64,000 nucleotides of DNA. Origin: Margaritifera margaritifera. Its lineage: Eukaryota; Mollusca; Bivalvia; Unionida; Margaritiferidae. Below, one piece after another: positions 15,190-29,000 of the stretch (within the stretch, counting starts at the first letter, position 1; every line of letters begins with the position of its first letter). A program made the position numbers and the translations under genes. The notes beneath the pieces are model-generated. The model did no database searches, was not told the DNA's origin, and saw only the letters and a list, made by a program, of their open reading frames with translations. The stretch is from positions 951,001-1,015,000 of the forward strand of contig JAQPZY010001190.1 of assembly GCA_029931535.1 (NCBI GenBank). Reading direction: 5' to 3'.

Positions 15190-18100
15190 TGTATGTATGT
15201 ATGTATGTATGTATGTATGTATGTATGTATGTATGTATGTATGTATGTATGTATGTATAGGGTTTATTGGCACATCAGCACAATCCTGGCTATACAGTGC
15301 TGATTAAAAGTTAAGTTCCAAAAATGTATGGTGAAGATAAAAGACAACATGTAAGATGTTACCGTTCTTTAAAAAGTATATCAAATAAAGGTAAAAAAAT
15401 ATGGGGTCAAAATTTGTTAAAATTATTTGAATTTCCTCAGTGGTCAAAAATAGGTCCCTGTCCAATAGAGAAATATTTTTTCAGCATGAGTCATGAAAGT
15501 TTCAAGCAGTTTGAATACCATATACCCCTGACTGTGACTGTGTTGTTTTACTCTAATTGAATAAACATCTAGCCATTAGTTCATTTTCAGCATGATGAAA
15601 CTGGTATTGTTCCTTATTCATACAACATTATGATGAGTAGCAATACCTAGCTTGTCACTGTCATCTGGTTATTAGGGAAAAGTGCATCCACATGAATCAA
15701 TTTTATTGGTCTTTTTTGTGTTTGTGGGAGGAGTTGTTGACAAGTCAGTTAGGGGAATAGAATTTTTCATTATGGCAAGATTGATTTATAGTGCTTCTAG
15801 ATGAGGATGAATTCATATGCCAGAAGGTGAAATTACATTTGGTGTCCAATCTTACAAGGTTTGGTATTTGGGCCTAAAGACCATGGCATATTCAGAATTA
15901 GATGGAGTAGAGGATAGTTTGGTAGTATACTGAAGAATCAGTTTAATTCGTCTGTAATAAATTGATGTTTCATTCGCCTCAACATACAGCTTTTCTGAAG
16001 GGGAAGTTCAAAATGCAAAAGTTTGTATAGATAATGCCAATCCACTTTGGATATTTCCATTGTTACTAAAAATTTAAAAACCTTTAATTGACTGCTTCTC
16101 AAAAAGAGCTAAACAGAATTTGACCAAATTTGACAGAAAACATTCTGGCTTAAAGTGCCTCCAGGTTTGCACACATGATGCTGATCTGCCATCAAATATG
16201 GCCACCATTGCTAAAAGTAAAGAAAAAAACTTAAAACAACTTCTCAAAAACTGTTCAACAGAAATTTGACCAAATTTGACAGAAAGCATCCAGACCTTTC
16301 ACTAATTGACCAATGATGCTGATGTGCCATAAAGTATGTGCTATTCAACTACTCTGCATTTTGCCATTAGGCAGCTCTCAGTCAGGTGAATGATTTCAGG
16401 CCCACTTAAGCTTCTTGTTGATAGATTGCTATGAAACTTGATTCATATTATGGCCATCACCAGAAAATGTTCATCTTGTCATGTCACTGTGTTTCTTCAA
16501 GTTTTCTTAAAGTTATTGCCCTTTTTGACTTGCAGCTGAATGCAGTCAATAACAGAATCTTGTGAAATCAGCTAGTAGTGTTTTCCCCAGCTTTCCAAGA
16601 AAGTGGGCCCTAAGGAACCCTGGGGTTGAGTTTATGGGGTCCTTTGCACTTTAAGATGGCCCTGCCTGTTCTTTGATTATTTATGTATTACTTGCTTATT
16701 ACATTACCACAGTAATGCACCTTTACATGAAGTTCTTGTAAGTAAATTCATACTAGTAGTTCTTTTTTTATACTAAATTATTGTTCAGTTATTTTCCCAT
16801 GTTCTTATTCAATAAAAGAATTTCTACAGTACATATACATTAGAATTTCTACAGTACATATACATTTGAACTAATTTCTCCAGTACGTATACATTAGAAT
16901 TAATTTCTACAGTACATATACATTAGAATTAATTTCTACAGTACATATACATTAGAATTGATTTCTACAGTACATATACATTAGAATTGATTTCTACAGT
17001 ACATATACATTAGAAATAATTTCTACAGTACATATACATTAGAAATAATTTCTACAGTACATATACATTAGAATTGATTTCTATAGTACATATTCATTAG
17101 AATTGATTTCTACAGTACATATACATTAGAATTAATTTCTACAGTACATATACATTAGAAATAATTTCTACAGTACATATACATTAGAATTAATTTCTAC
17201 AGTACAGATACATTAGAATTAAAGTAGTGCATACACATACAGTAACTCTTTCATAGGTGTTTCTTTTCAAGTGCTACACAGTTACTACCACAATGAGATC
17301 TTTTTTTCTTCATTTTGGTCATTTTTATACCATTCTTTTTATTTGGGATATAAGCAGTGTGATTATTCTATTTTCTTGTGCATTCTTTATGTTTGATTGG
17401 CCAATCAATTTACTTAATGGCATCAGATGCTGAGGAAAAGTATCCATTGTCATTAATTTCAATTTAGTTGTTTCCTGTAATTGCTAACTTCACAGTACTT
17501 GCATTTATATAAGACCATCAGCCATTATTACTGTTAGTGACTTAGTTATTCACCCTGAAAAAGAGAGATATTCTTTAATTCTTTATGATTCTCTCACTTC
17601 AGAGTTCCATAAAGCAGGAAGTAATCTTGATCATTGAGAAGCTTGAGTAATAAAGCCACGTGTCTTGATGACCTAGTAGATTTGTTAATAGTCAGGACAC
17701 GGAGCACATAATAGCATTCGATACAGACAGTGATTTTTGTGTGAATTTTATGATATTTACGTGTGCCCTTTCAAATTTTACTGTGAAAAAAGGTGCAAGG
17801 GTGAAGCCTGGAGAAAACACTGAACTAGTCTCACAGTTTTCAGTGGATCACCATGAAACTTGTACATATCATGGTAAGCATCAAAAGATGCATATACTGA
17901 CAAATCACATTGCTCCTGTAGTTTTTGTTAGAGTTATTGCCCTTTTTGTCAAGCAGCTGAATGCACTGTATGACAGAATCTTATGAACATAACTAGTCTT
18001 ACAGTTTTTGATGGATTGCAATGAAGTTTGGTAATATTATGGTCATCATCAAAAGATGCGCATATCAACAAATCACTGTGCTCCATTAATGTTTCGGAAT

Positions 18101-19926
18101 AGTTATTGCTCTTTTTGACTTCAAGCTGGTTTTAGTGTAAGACAGAATCTTGTGAATGCAGCTAGTCTCACAGTTTTCAGTGGATTGTTTGTTTGTAGTA
18201 GCCCTTACGACACCTCAGCACAGTAGTGGCTATATGGTGCCAATGAACGGTAAATGTTCAACAAATTGAAAATGAATTGCATAAGAACCACAGGAAGATA
18301 AACCCTTGCAAATAAATGTCAGTGTGAAGTACAACAATACAAAATATAAAACGTTAAAAAAATGTTAAAAGTCTGTGCAATGTTAATGTCAAAATACTTG
18401 TGTCACACAGGCTGGAAATTGACACACTTGACAAGAGTGTGCCCTACTGCCAGTGGACACTGGCAGGGTACACAATCCGGTTGACGTTCACCCCTCGGGC
18501 GGCATGCATGAGTCAAGTATGTGTGTCTGATATGTGATTGGCATAATACTACCTCATCTCTAGCGGATTTGTCCTATATGCGTGATGCCACTGTCCCTAT
18601 AGTGGGTTGGATGTTCTTAACTTTGTGGAGTTTTTATTCCACACATTTTGTCAAGTATGACAAACATGCGGATTTATACAATATTTTCAGTCAGTATATG
18701 GAATCTTCCACTCAGAAATGGGTGATTGAAGGGCAGCTTTGGCTGCTTTATCTGTCCTTTCATTACCCTTTATGCAAATGTGACTAGACAGACAACAGTA
18801 CAGAATACTTTTCCCAGATTATATGAGAACATCACGTTTCTGCAGTATCTAGAATATTAACTGGTTGTCAGATTTAAGATTTTGCAAGGCTTTCAATGTG
18901 GAAAGGAAATCCGAAAAGATCGTGAAATTTGTTTTTTAAGAGGTTTCAACGTAGTTCAAAGCTTTGAGTATGGGTGTAATTTCTGCATTAAATAATGAGG
19001 TTTTTATGGTAACTGGCTCAGATGGTGCCATGGAGTGTTGCAATGGCAGTTCCAACTTTGTCTCCATCTTGCAAACCGTCGGTATACAGGTACTTATGGT
19101 TACGATAGGAGGCTCAAATTTCATTGAATTTATTCTGGAGAGGATTTATTTAGGACTTTTTGAATTCATAAAGGTAAAATATTATTTTGGGAGATTTTGA
19201 TAACCACATTGGTGATTTGGGAATACAGAATTTTGCAATATTTCCAACATTGATTTTTACTGTTTCTAACAGAGGTCGAATTTGTATGCAAAGGCTGGAA
19301 TGAAGTTTGGTTTCTGAAAGGACAAGTTTTGGTAGTTGGACCTAAACACTACATCATATGTGGGATTAAATGGCTTAGAAGATAGCATACTGAGCTAAAG
19401 TGAAGGTTTATTAGCCTCAACTTAGAGGCTTTCTGAAGGGGACATTCTAAATGCACCCAGACAGAGTCTAAGTTCCTGATTGTATATCAGATCAAGCATC
19501 TGTAAGATTTAGAAGCTGATCCATATACAATTGAGCCATAGTCAAGTTTCCATCTTACTAATGACCTGTATAAACGGAGCAAGAACTTCCGATCTGCTTC
19601 CCAATCTGTGCTTGCCATGACTTGTATTCACTATGAAACTTTGTACATATATATTATGATCATCATGAGAAGATGCACTTTCACTTACTAACAAACTTGA
19701 CCTTGCCTACTTGGATGCAGTGTCTACTTGGAATATCTTTTTCAGATCCAAAAGCTATTTAGATTAGGCAATGTTTACTGTATGTTAAAGTTTAAAAATA
19801 GAAGCAAACTTAGCATATACTACAATGATTTGTATAAGGTAATAGTCTGTCAAAAAGACTCCATCCACATACAGGTAGGGACAATCGATCATTTGCTGGG
19901 ATAAATAGGGTAACAAACAATGTTAC

Positions 19927-20010
<84 letters not shown>

Positions 20011-23000
20011 TTGTTGGAAATGATTCAGGTCTACCATTGTACAATGTACTGGTAGATCTGGGTCAGTTCTGTGTTTCTCCTGTTTCTGCCATCACATACC
20101 ATATTTATTCAGTGATAAACGCATGTCTGATGATAAGCCCAACCCCATTTTTACAAGTTGTGACAAGTATTTATGTAGGATATTTTTGCCTGATAATAAA
20201 CCCATCCACTCCTTTTTGACAATTTATTAGGCTGGCCCCTGGGGTTATTATGGGAAAAATGCTGTATGTGATCACAGATTTAGGTCTTTACTTTTCTCAG
20301 TTGTATGTGGGTTATACAAAGGTAAAAAAAAATTATTTTCCTGCTGATGGGATGGAAGAATGGTTTGATGGCTGTAATTTCTGATAACATTGTTAATGGA
20401 TGTCTAATCTTTTCTCCAAGGATGTTTACATTGAATATTGCTATTTGTTTTACCCACATATTTGTGCAAGGCATCCAGAAAGATGTGTTTCTGGGCAACA
20501 GTTCTAATTACACATGTCAGGTCTTGTCTTTAAGAGTATTTGCATTTTCATATTTCCATGGTAACAGAACGTTTCTTCCAATAGCACATGGTTTATTTTC
20601 ATAATTTCAGTTAGATTTCATGAAGCTGTTATATTCTAATATTCCATTACAAAATCTTTTCCATTATTTTCTTTCTACTGTAACAAAGTTGATCATTTAG
20701 AAGATGCTTTTTCTTCCTTATTTTTTCTGCCTTGAAAACCAGTCATTCAACTTAAACTGTCCATATACATTTAAACTTCTTTGTTTACTTGCTAAATTAC
20801 TTGTAAATGTGACTGAAAATTTCTGACAACTTTTTTTTTCTTCTCAGACTGATGGCCAACTGCCATTACTGTTTTTACCTCAGTAATACATCCAACTTCT
20901 GTAGAACCAGATGTGCATAATGTGTTGACAGATCAGGTTCTATAGTGTTGGCTTAAAGTCAAAGGTAGAAAGATCAGTATGAACCCTGATCTACCCGCAC
21001 ATTATATAGATCTGGGTCTACTGCTATTATTGCTGTTGGATGTGATTTATACACAAGCTGATACAGTAACTGAATTCTCATTGAAGCTGTATTTTCATAG
21101 AATTTTTTTTAAAAAAAGCAAAACATTGCTGATCTGAGAAAAGAAATTTCGACTATTAACAGTTTTACCAAAATAAATTTTCCAGTCGACTATTAAAGAT
21201 TCAGTAGCTACATCATTTTGAATAAATCAATGCAGTGTGTCTCAAACTGATTAAAATCAAAACCTCAGACAATGCAGAGATCTGACATGCACCAATGAAA
21301 GTGACCTTTGGAATTTCAGGTCCACATATTTTTAGTAGCCTATCAGATAAAGTGTTCCATTTTGTGTTGGGGAAAGTCATCATTAGTAACAATATTTTCC
21401 AATTTGTTTCTCACTTTCAGATATATGAAAGCAGTAATTTGATTGCCGAATCTAAAGTTCAGCAGAACATGATCTCATATCAATGTCCATCAGATGATCT
21501 ACTTCTTTTAAGTATATCTTTTTTTTACCATCTCTTTACTGCACATTGACTACTGAATCACATGGCATCGTATGGTTGATTGAATAAGGAATCTCCTGCC
21601 TGTTTATGGGCAATTCAATAAGGAATCTCCTTGCATTTTATGGATGATTGAATAAGGAATTTCCTAGTTGTTTATGGGTGGTTAAATAAGGAATCTCCTT
21701 GCAGTTTATGGGTGATTCAATATTGAAACACTTGTCTGTTTATGGATGATTGATAAGGAATCTCCTGGCGGTTTATGGGTCATTCAGTATTGAAGCACCC
21801 AGCTATTTATGGATGATTGAATAAGGAATCCATTGCAGTTTATGGGTCATTCAGTACTGAAACACCTGGCTGTTTATGGATGATTCAATAAGAAATGTCC
21901 TTGCAGTTTATGGGTCATTCAATATTGAAGCACCTGGCTGTTTATTGATGATTGAATAAGGAATCTCCTATTATGGGTCATTCAGTATTGAAGCAGCTGG
22001 CTGTTTATGGGTGATTGAATAAGGAATCTCCTGGCAGTTTATGGGTCATTCATTATTGAAGCATTCAGTATTAAAGCACCTTGCTGTTAATGGGTGATTG
22101 AATAAGGAATCTCCTGTGCAGTTTTCAGGTTATTGAATATTGAAGCACCTGGCTGTTTATGGATGATTCAGATTTGACAAGTGTTTAATAATAGATCTGT
22201 TATGTTCTAGTCAGTGATTATGGCCATTGAAGATTGTAAGTTCACTGTGTTATTTTTAATATCATTCCCCACTATGCCTGTGCCAAACTGACAGTTCAAT
22301 CTGGCAATGCATGTGGAAATACAGGATCAGGGTAAAAAGTGAATACCGTCTATACTCGCGTATAAGCTAAGTCCAAATGCAAACAACATAGACCCTGATC
22401 TGCCGTCGCATAATGCGCGGGCAGATCAGGATCTGTGTTGTTTGTTCTACTGATTAGTCCTTACAAACTGTATCAGATTGCAAAAGCATTATTCTAGAAG
22501 GATGACATTGTAGCTACCGGTAATATCCAAATAAATAAGGAGATGTACCACCATTCAACCCACATCAACCACCAGGTCCTAAGTGTATTATGGGGCCAGA
22601 AACAACCCATTAGATTTCCTCAGGATGTATTTGTCAGATATCTTTATTGAGAATATTATTGAAAAGACTGACAATTATAAACAGTTGTGTTTTGAACAAA
22701 TAAGAGAACAGCCTGATCAAAATAAATCTAGCTGGTGCAGACTGTCTATGTCTGAAATGAAGGTATTTCTAGGACCGTGCTTTTTAATTTGCATTGATAA
22801 TAAACTAGAATCCAGTTTATGCTGGATTACCAACAGATTTTTAGGGGCACCAATTTTTGGCAACACAGTTACTCGGGATTGTTTGAGTCAGATCATGTTG
22901 TATCTGTATTTTACAGATGATGATAATCAGCCTCAGAGAGGGGAGAGAAATTAAATTCCACATTACAAAGTGCAACCAAGAGTAAATAATTTAAAAGCTG

Positions 23001-26000
23001 TTTTTGAAAAAATGAATTCATCCCTGCAGAAAAAAGTGAGAGTGAATGAGAGCATATTTTCTTTTAAAGGTACGGTTCCTTTCAAACAATAGATTCTGGC
23101 TAAACCAGGCATGTGCAACTTCCTCCAGGGCGCAGGCCGGATAGCGATTTTTAAATGAACCCATATGATGTAAACATAACCGGATAAAACCAGATCGTGG
23201 GCCACATTTGGCCTGCGGGCCATAGATTGAACATGCCTGTGCTAAACCTTCAAAGTGGGACATAAAAGTTTCTGTGTTAGCAGTCAGTCAGTCATAGCTA
23301 ACATTTTATATTTGGACATATACTCTGGTAGAAAGCAAAATCCTGCATAAAAATAATGTAGGTGGAAAGGTTATTGTAGATTGTTTAACTGGAGCTGGTC
23401 TTGAGAATATGGGTTACAATTTGTATTGTGACATTTTACATTCTTCCCTTGATCTGTTTTTAAATCTTTGGGAAATGTATGGTACCCCAATATGTGGGGC
23501 AGTTTGTTGCAATAGAGAAGGTCTTCAGAGATGCCTATCATTGAAGTCTCCAGGATTATGTGACAGAAGTGACATGCTCTTTAACAAAAATCAGGTGTCT
23601 GTTTGTTAGTTGTTTGGAAATACCAAACAGGTGTTCCATGCCAACAGCAAGTTGTTTGACAGAAGTGCAGAACTGAATGGGAGTTTCTGAATGAGCAGGA
23701 TCCACCCCTGAAGGCTTTTTGTTTCACCAGCTGACCTCTAACCTGAAATTTGGTGCCATTATTAAGTGTGTGTGTGTGTGTGTGTGTTTTAATGTAACCA
23801 TTCATTAAATGTATTTTTACAGGATTTAACATAGACTTCAGATGTTGAAGTTAACTGATGAACTTAGGGACAAGATGATAGATTTGTTGACTTTAATTAG
23901 TGAAAGATCATTTGTAGTTTTGTTGGAAATAGGGATTTTGTATTTGATCTTAAATGCCTAAAATACATATTGGGTGTGAGTGTGATTTGAGATTAAATAA
24001 TTGCTTACAATTTAACTTACCAGCTTTTAGACAAGTTATTAATCAGCAATTAAAGATTTAGTATAGGAAAGAAGCGCAAATTGCTATACCAAAGGGACTC
24101 TGATGTTAAGTGAGATAGGAAACCAGAGTGTCCTCTTTGAGGTCTTCAGGCTACCTAGATTGATAAGGAGGCATATATGACAAGTTGGGGATTCATTAGT
24201 GAAATTTAGCAGATTAAATATGTAATTGCAAGTTTGCCTTGGAGTCTTATTACTATAGTTGGAGGCTCCCCTCCTCACCACATCCAGCTGTGGGAGCTGT
24301 ATACTAATCACCTTTTCCATCTGTCCATTCATTCATACTTCTTGTAACTACCAAAGATCTGCAGTCCTTATACATGATTGGATGCCATTTGGTTGGTGAC
24401 AATGGTGTAGCAACTGGCCAAGCTTCCCCAGCAACTTTGGGGGTGGGGGTGGGGGGCAAAATTCCCACACAAAAAAACTTTATTTTATTGGGATGGGGCT
24501 CCAGAATTAAGATTGGGGGGGGGAGAGGGGAATGGGGCAGAATTTCTTGCTATACCATTAGTCAGTGAATTGCCTATAACTTGTACATGTGCCTTTTAAA
24601 GTTTTTGTCTTTTCAGATCCAGTTTTAATGAAGTTATTGCCCTTTTTTTGACAAATTATACATCTCCCCAATAGCAGATCCTAGTAACAACATAGCTTAG
24701 GAACCATTCAACATATTCTAATGCAATTTGGTGTGTGCATTGTTTCATAGACCTTGATATGCCTATTTATGGGGTTTGTCTCATCAAATCCATTTTGGTT
24801 ACAGTTAACTTTATTTTTTGATATAGTTATGGCCCATCTTCACATGAAATGTTGCTTGTAACAGGTAAAGCTTAAGAACCATTCAATATACTATGATACA
24901 GTTTTGTATGGACATTGTCTCATAGATCTGGATGTGCGTTTTATAGGTTTTGCCTCATCCATGCCATTCTGGATGGAGTTATGGCCCTTGATAATTCACT
25001 TCATATCATCCTATCGGATGTTGTTTATAATTGGCATAGCTCAAAAACCATTTCATAGGCTTACATGTGCATTTTATGGGTTTAGTGCAGGGGTCGGCAA
25101 CCTATGACTCGCGAGCCAAATGTGGCTCAGTACAGAACAAAATATGGCTCTTTTTGTCATCCCTAAAATACACAACATTTTTTTTAATTTAAAAATTTTA
25201 ATTAATTTTAAAATAAAAAATGCTTATTTACTCACGTCAATTTGGTCTTTTTCTCGCTTTCTTTTCGTCATATTATTAATCAAAATGTTTAATATCAATA
25301 ATGTTAAATTGTATACTGTCAGTTACAAATAGACTTTCTTATACTGGCTCTTTATTGATCTCTTGCTCCGAATTGTGACCTAGTTTGGCTCTTTAAGTAT
25401 AAACGGTTGCTGACCCCTGGTTTAGTGTCACCTACTGTATGGTGACATAGTTATGCTCCTTGTTGAGCATATTCTTGTCTTTATGTGGAATTGGGATGTT
25501 GCTTGCATTCAGCATAGCTCAAAACCATTCAACGTATTCTGATTGAATTTGGTGAGAACATTGTATCTTTGACCTAGATGTGTGCATAGATGTGTGTTGT
25601 ATGGGTTATGTCTTGTCTATACCATTTTGGACAGTGTTATGACCCTTGTCAATGAACTTCATAGCTGGCATGTTGCTTGTAATCAGCATAGATCAAGAAT
25701 CATTCAGCATATTCTGATGTAATTTGATGTGAACTTTGTTTCATTTACCTATGTGACTCATGTACTCCATTTTGGACGGAGTTATGTCTCTTGTCCATCA
25801 ACTTCATATCTTAATTTTTACATGGGATGTTGTTTGTATTGGCGAGACTTTGAAGGAGTTGGATTTCAAGCATTGCAAACATAGCTTCACTTACTGATCA
25901 GTCTGAAAAAAACATACAGTTGTGTTACTACACACTGTGTTTAGAAATCCTCAAAATGTTTTGGAGCTGCTGATCATATCTTGGAATTTTTTCTAAGAGG

Positions 26001-29000
26001 TTTCTACTTGTCAGTCATCATTATCATTCTTAGAAAAATCAGATCAAAGTAAAATATAGGATCCAGCTAGCCCAACATTTCAGCACTTTGGCCTTAGAGA
26101 AAGCTGATGCCAAAGATTTTCCCATTAACAGGGTCAGAAAGAATTCAAATCTTTGATGTCAGTATCTGGCAATACAGTATAATGGTGTTTTTGTGGCATG
26201 GATATACATTTTTGCTGACAAGCGACAAGCCTCTCAGTAGATCTTCCTGGAATAAACATTAGATCTTGAAAAAGTTAGTAAAACACATGTCATTGATAGT
26301 CAAAAGTAAGTGCAGACTGTTTAAAAGTATTTAACATCTAATAAAGGCCAGTTAACACCGAACAAAAAACATCATGTCAAATTCTTTATACATTGTACAT
26401 CAAATAGAGATGTATAGTTATATTTAACCTTATATAATTATATCATGATATTGGTTATTTCAATATCCCCTTTATCATGACCCCAAAATGGTGGGGTGGG
26501 GGATACAATGAAAGTCACATCCATATGTCTGTATGTGGATATGTTTGTAGATGAAAATAGTGCCTTTACAGTTGTTTAATTAGTTTCCTTTAGTCATTTA
26601 TGAACAAAGTTTACAAGTTGGCTGTGCTTAGGTAGGGGTAGTTCCGTTTTGAATTTATGGGTTCAGAAGTCAAAGGTCAAGGTTACTGTAGGCAAATTGT
26701 CAGCTCAAGGTTCCTGCAGCCAATTCTGTTCAGACTACATAGGTACAGTGTATGCTGCCTTTGATTAGAACAGCTCACAGTTTATTGGTAGGTCAAAAGG
26801 CTGGATAGAGAGGTCACTGTAAGCAAAATTGGTCATTTTAATTTTAGGTCTGGTTCATTAAGGTTCAAGGTCACTTTAGTTGAAATAGTACCTGTGGTCT
26901 ATAGACAACTCAGAATGCCTTTGATGACATTTAACATTAAACTTGATTGAGACACTGTAGATGGATCTTGGGTGGGGCAGTTCTCAATTATCTGGTGTTA
27001 AAAGATACAAGTTCAAGGTTGGGGTGATCAGAATTCATGATTACAGAAGATAAAATGTATGTATTTCTCTTTTGTTGTCACATAATAGCATAATAACAGC
27101 TTTCAGCAGTCATTTTTGGCACACTCAACAAGTGGACTGTCATTTTTTAGGTGCAGTCCCTTTTGACTCCATGCCTTTGAAATGTACCCTTTTGTGATGA
27201 TACTAGTTTATTTTGGCCATTTCATTTTAAACTCCGGGAATCACTTGAACTTTGCGTGTTCGATCATTATTGTCAAACCCATGTTAGAGTGACAGCATGA
27301 CATAGCTGTCACTTTTCCACTGCCAGGAATGTCAACAGTGTCAGCATGATCAGATAAGGTTTTGGTTAAAGTTTTTAATTTTCATATATATTCCTAAACC
27401 AATTGATACAATCTCATCATACTTAGTATGAATTATTATGAAGCTAAGAAAATGTATTCTGTTACGTGCTTGCTCAACCCTTTGACCTTGAGTTCAAGGT
27501 CAGTCATACAATTTGTGTTTAAGCTTTGGCTAATTTGTTTCTTTCATATGCTTTTATTTCCTAAACCCCTTAATGGATTTTGTTCATACATGGGATGAAT
27601 CATCATGAAGCTAAGACAGTTAATTCTGTGTCACATTATTTGCCTCTTCGATCTTTGTGTCAAGGTAACAGTATTAGAAAATGTGGTTTTTATTAAAGTT
27701 TTTTCATCAGATTTTATTTTCCTGAACAAAATCCATCATAGGGATGGATTTTGTTCATATTTGGGATGGGTCATTATGAAACTAAGACGATTAATTCTGC
27801 TAAACACTTGCTTGCTCCCATGATCTTGAGGTCAAGGTTACAGTTACACAAATTTACATTAAGGTTTTGGTTAAGTGGTTTTATTCACTTGTATTTTCTA
27901 AACCGCTTGATGGATTTTGTTCATACCTAGGATGAATCATTAGGAAGCCAAGACAATTCATTCTGTGACATGATCACTCAAGCTTTTGACCTATGAGTCA
28001 AGGTCACATCATGCTTTGATCTTGGGTTTAACATGCAGGCCCTTGTCTTCTCAATAGTATCAGTCATCTTAATTATTACTTTTGAGAGAAGAGTTACCCA
28101 GACTGAGTTTTCTCATGATATTGATGCTGGAGGAGATCAGAAGAAATGTGAAAAATATATACAGTGTATGATGCTTGCAGCTTAAACATTGTTCCACATT
28201 TATCTTTACCTAGATTTGTCTGCTGCTTGTGTGGCATGGGCCAAGACAAGCACACATACAATGCAACAACTGTATTCAGGTGGTATGTGAAATTCTGATA
28301 TTTAAAAATGGTTCACAGAATTGGCTAGATTAAGTCAGGTAGCATTGATTTACCTGAGCTTTAACCTTATTCTGTGGTTTAGCAAGAAATTCTGAACCCC
28401 CGTGCAAAACTTAATTCTGGGGCCTCCAAAAAATAAAAAAAGTAGCTTGATGGGAATTAGAGGCCTTTGCTGGGCCTGGGTTACCTGGCAGTTGTGGGGG
28501 TTGCTTGGGTGGTTGCTTCACCACTGACCTTATTTAATATTGCTATGTAAAAAAGTGAAAATTAATTGTGACTACTTTTCTAATTTCAGGAAGTGCTGCA
28601 TGTTGCCCAGGCAGAGATGCAGTTGGCGGCATCGACCGCATTTCTGCAGATTTTGCAGAAAGAGCTGGTTCCCATCCAGAACTACACCCAGACATTCCTG
28701 CAGACCATTCTATCCAGCATTGACAGCAAGGATCCAGGTCAGTATTAGCTTTACAGCGTTAAGAGTGTCATATTGAAGTCATCATTGGTGGTTGTCTGGT
28801 CAAAATTTCGCTTGCCAGCAACTACTTAAGTGTAGGCTTCCCAATCGGCTAGTTGGTGACATCATCTTCCCAGTTGGCTAGTTGGTGACGTCATCTTCCC
28901 AATTGGCTAGTTGGTGACATCATCTTCCCAATTGGCTAGTTGGTGACATCATCTTCCCAATTGGCTGGTTGGTGACGTCATCTTCCCAATTGGCTAGTTG

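Larger units (their letters stand above)
14830..16340. repeat. Diverged tandem repeat interrupted by a LINE
   Basis: Units with 'aatttgaccaaatttgacag', 'aaagcatcc' and 'gccatcaaatatgg' occur at 14930-15150 and continue at 16022-16340. The intervening 15162-16021 is a retroelement insertion. Confidence 0.75.
1091..28589 (+). other. PPP4R4 intron (27.5 kb)
   Basis: It is bounded by exons 1 and 2. The transposons and arrays inside are listed separately. I see nothing assignable in 1530-2030, 4800-6600, 6760-7090, 7180-7540, 8710-9530, 9870-10710, 12430-13280, 13560-14750, 20270-20900, 21040-21550, 23730-24600 (apart from a TG run), 25860-26420 and 28040-28589. The 136-codon open frame at 1744-2154 resembles no family I know and its 3' part lies in repeat sequence. 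Confidence 0.8.

Noticed and set aside
18521..18787. Plus-strand 88-codon frame in the LINE
   Set aside because: It is antisense to the RNase H/C-terminal part of the minus-strand retrotransposon.
25120..25332. 70-codon frame with a hydrophobic stretch
   Set aside because: It lies wholly inside the hAT MITE interior, is AT-rich and has no family resemblance.
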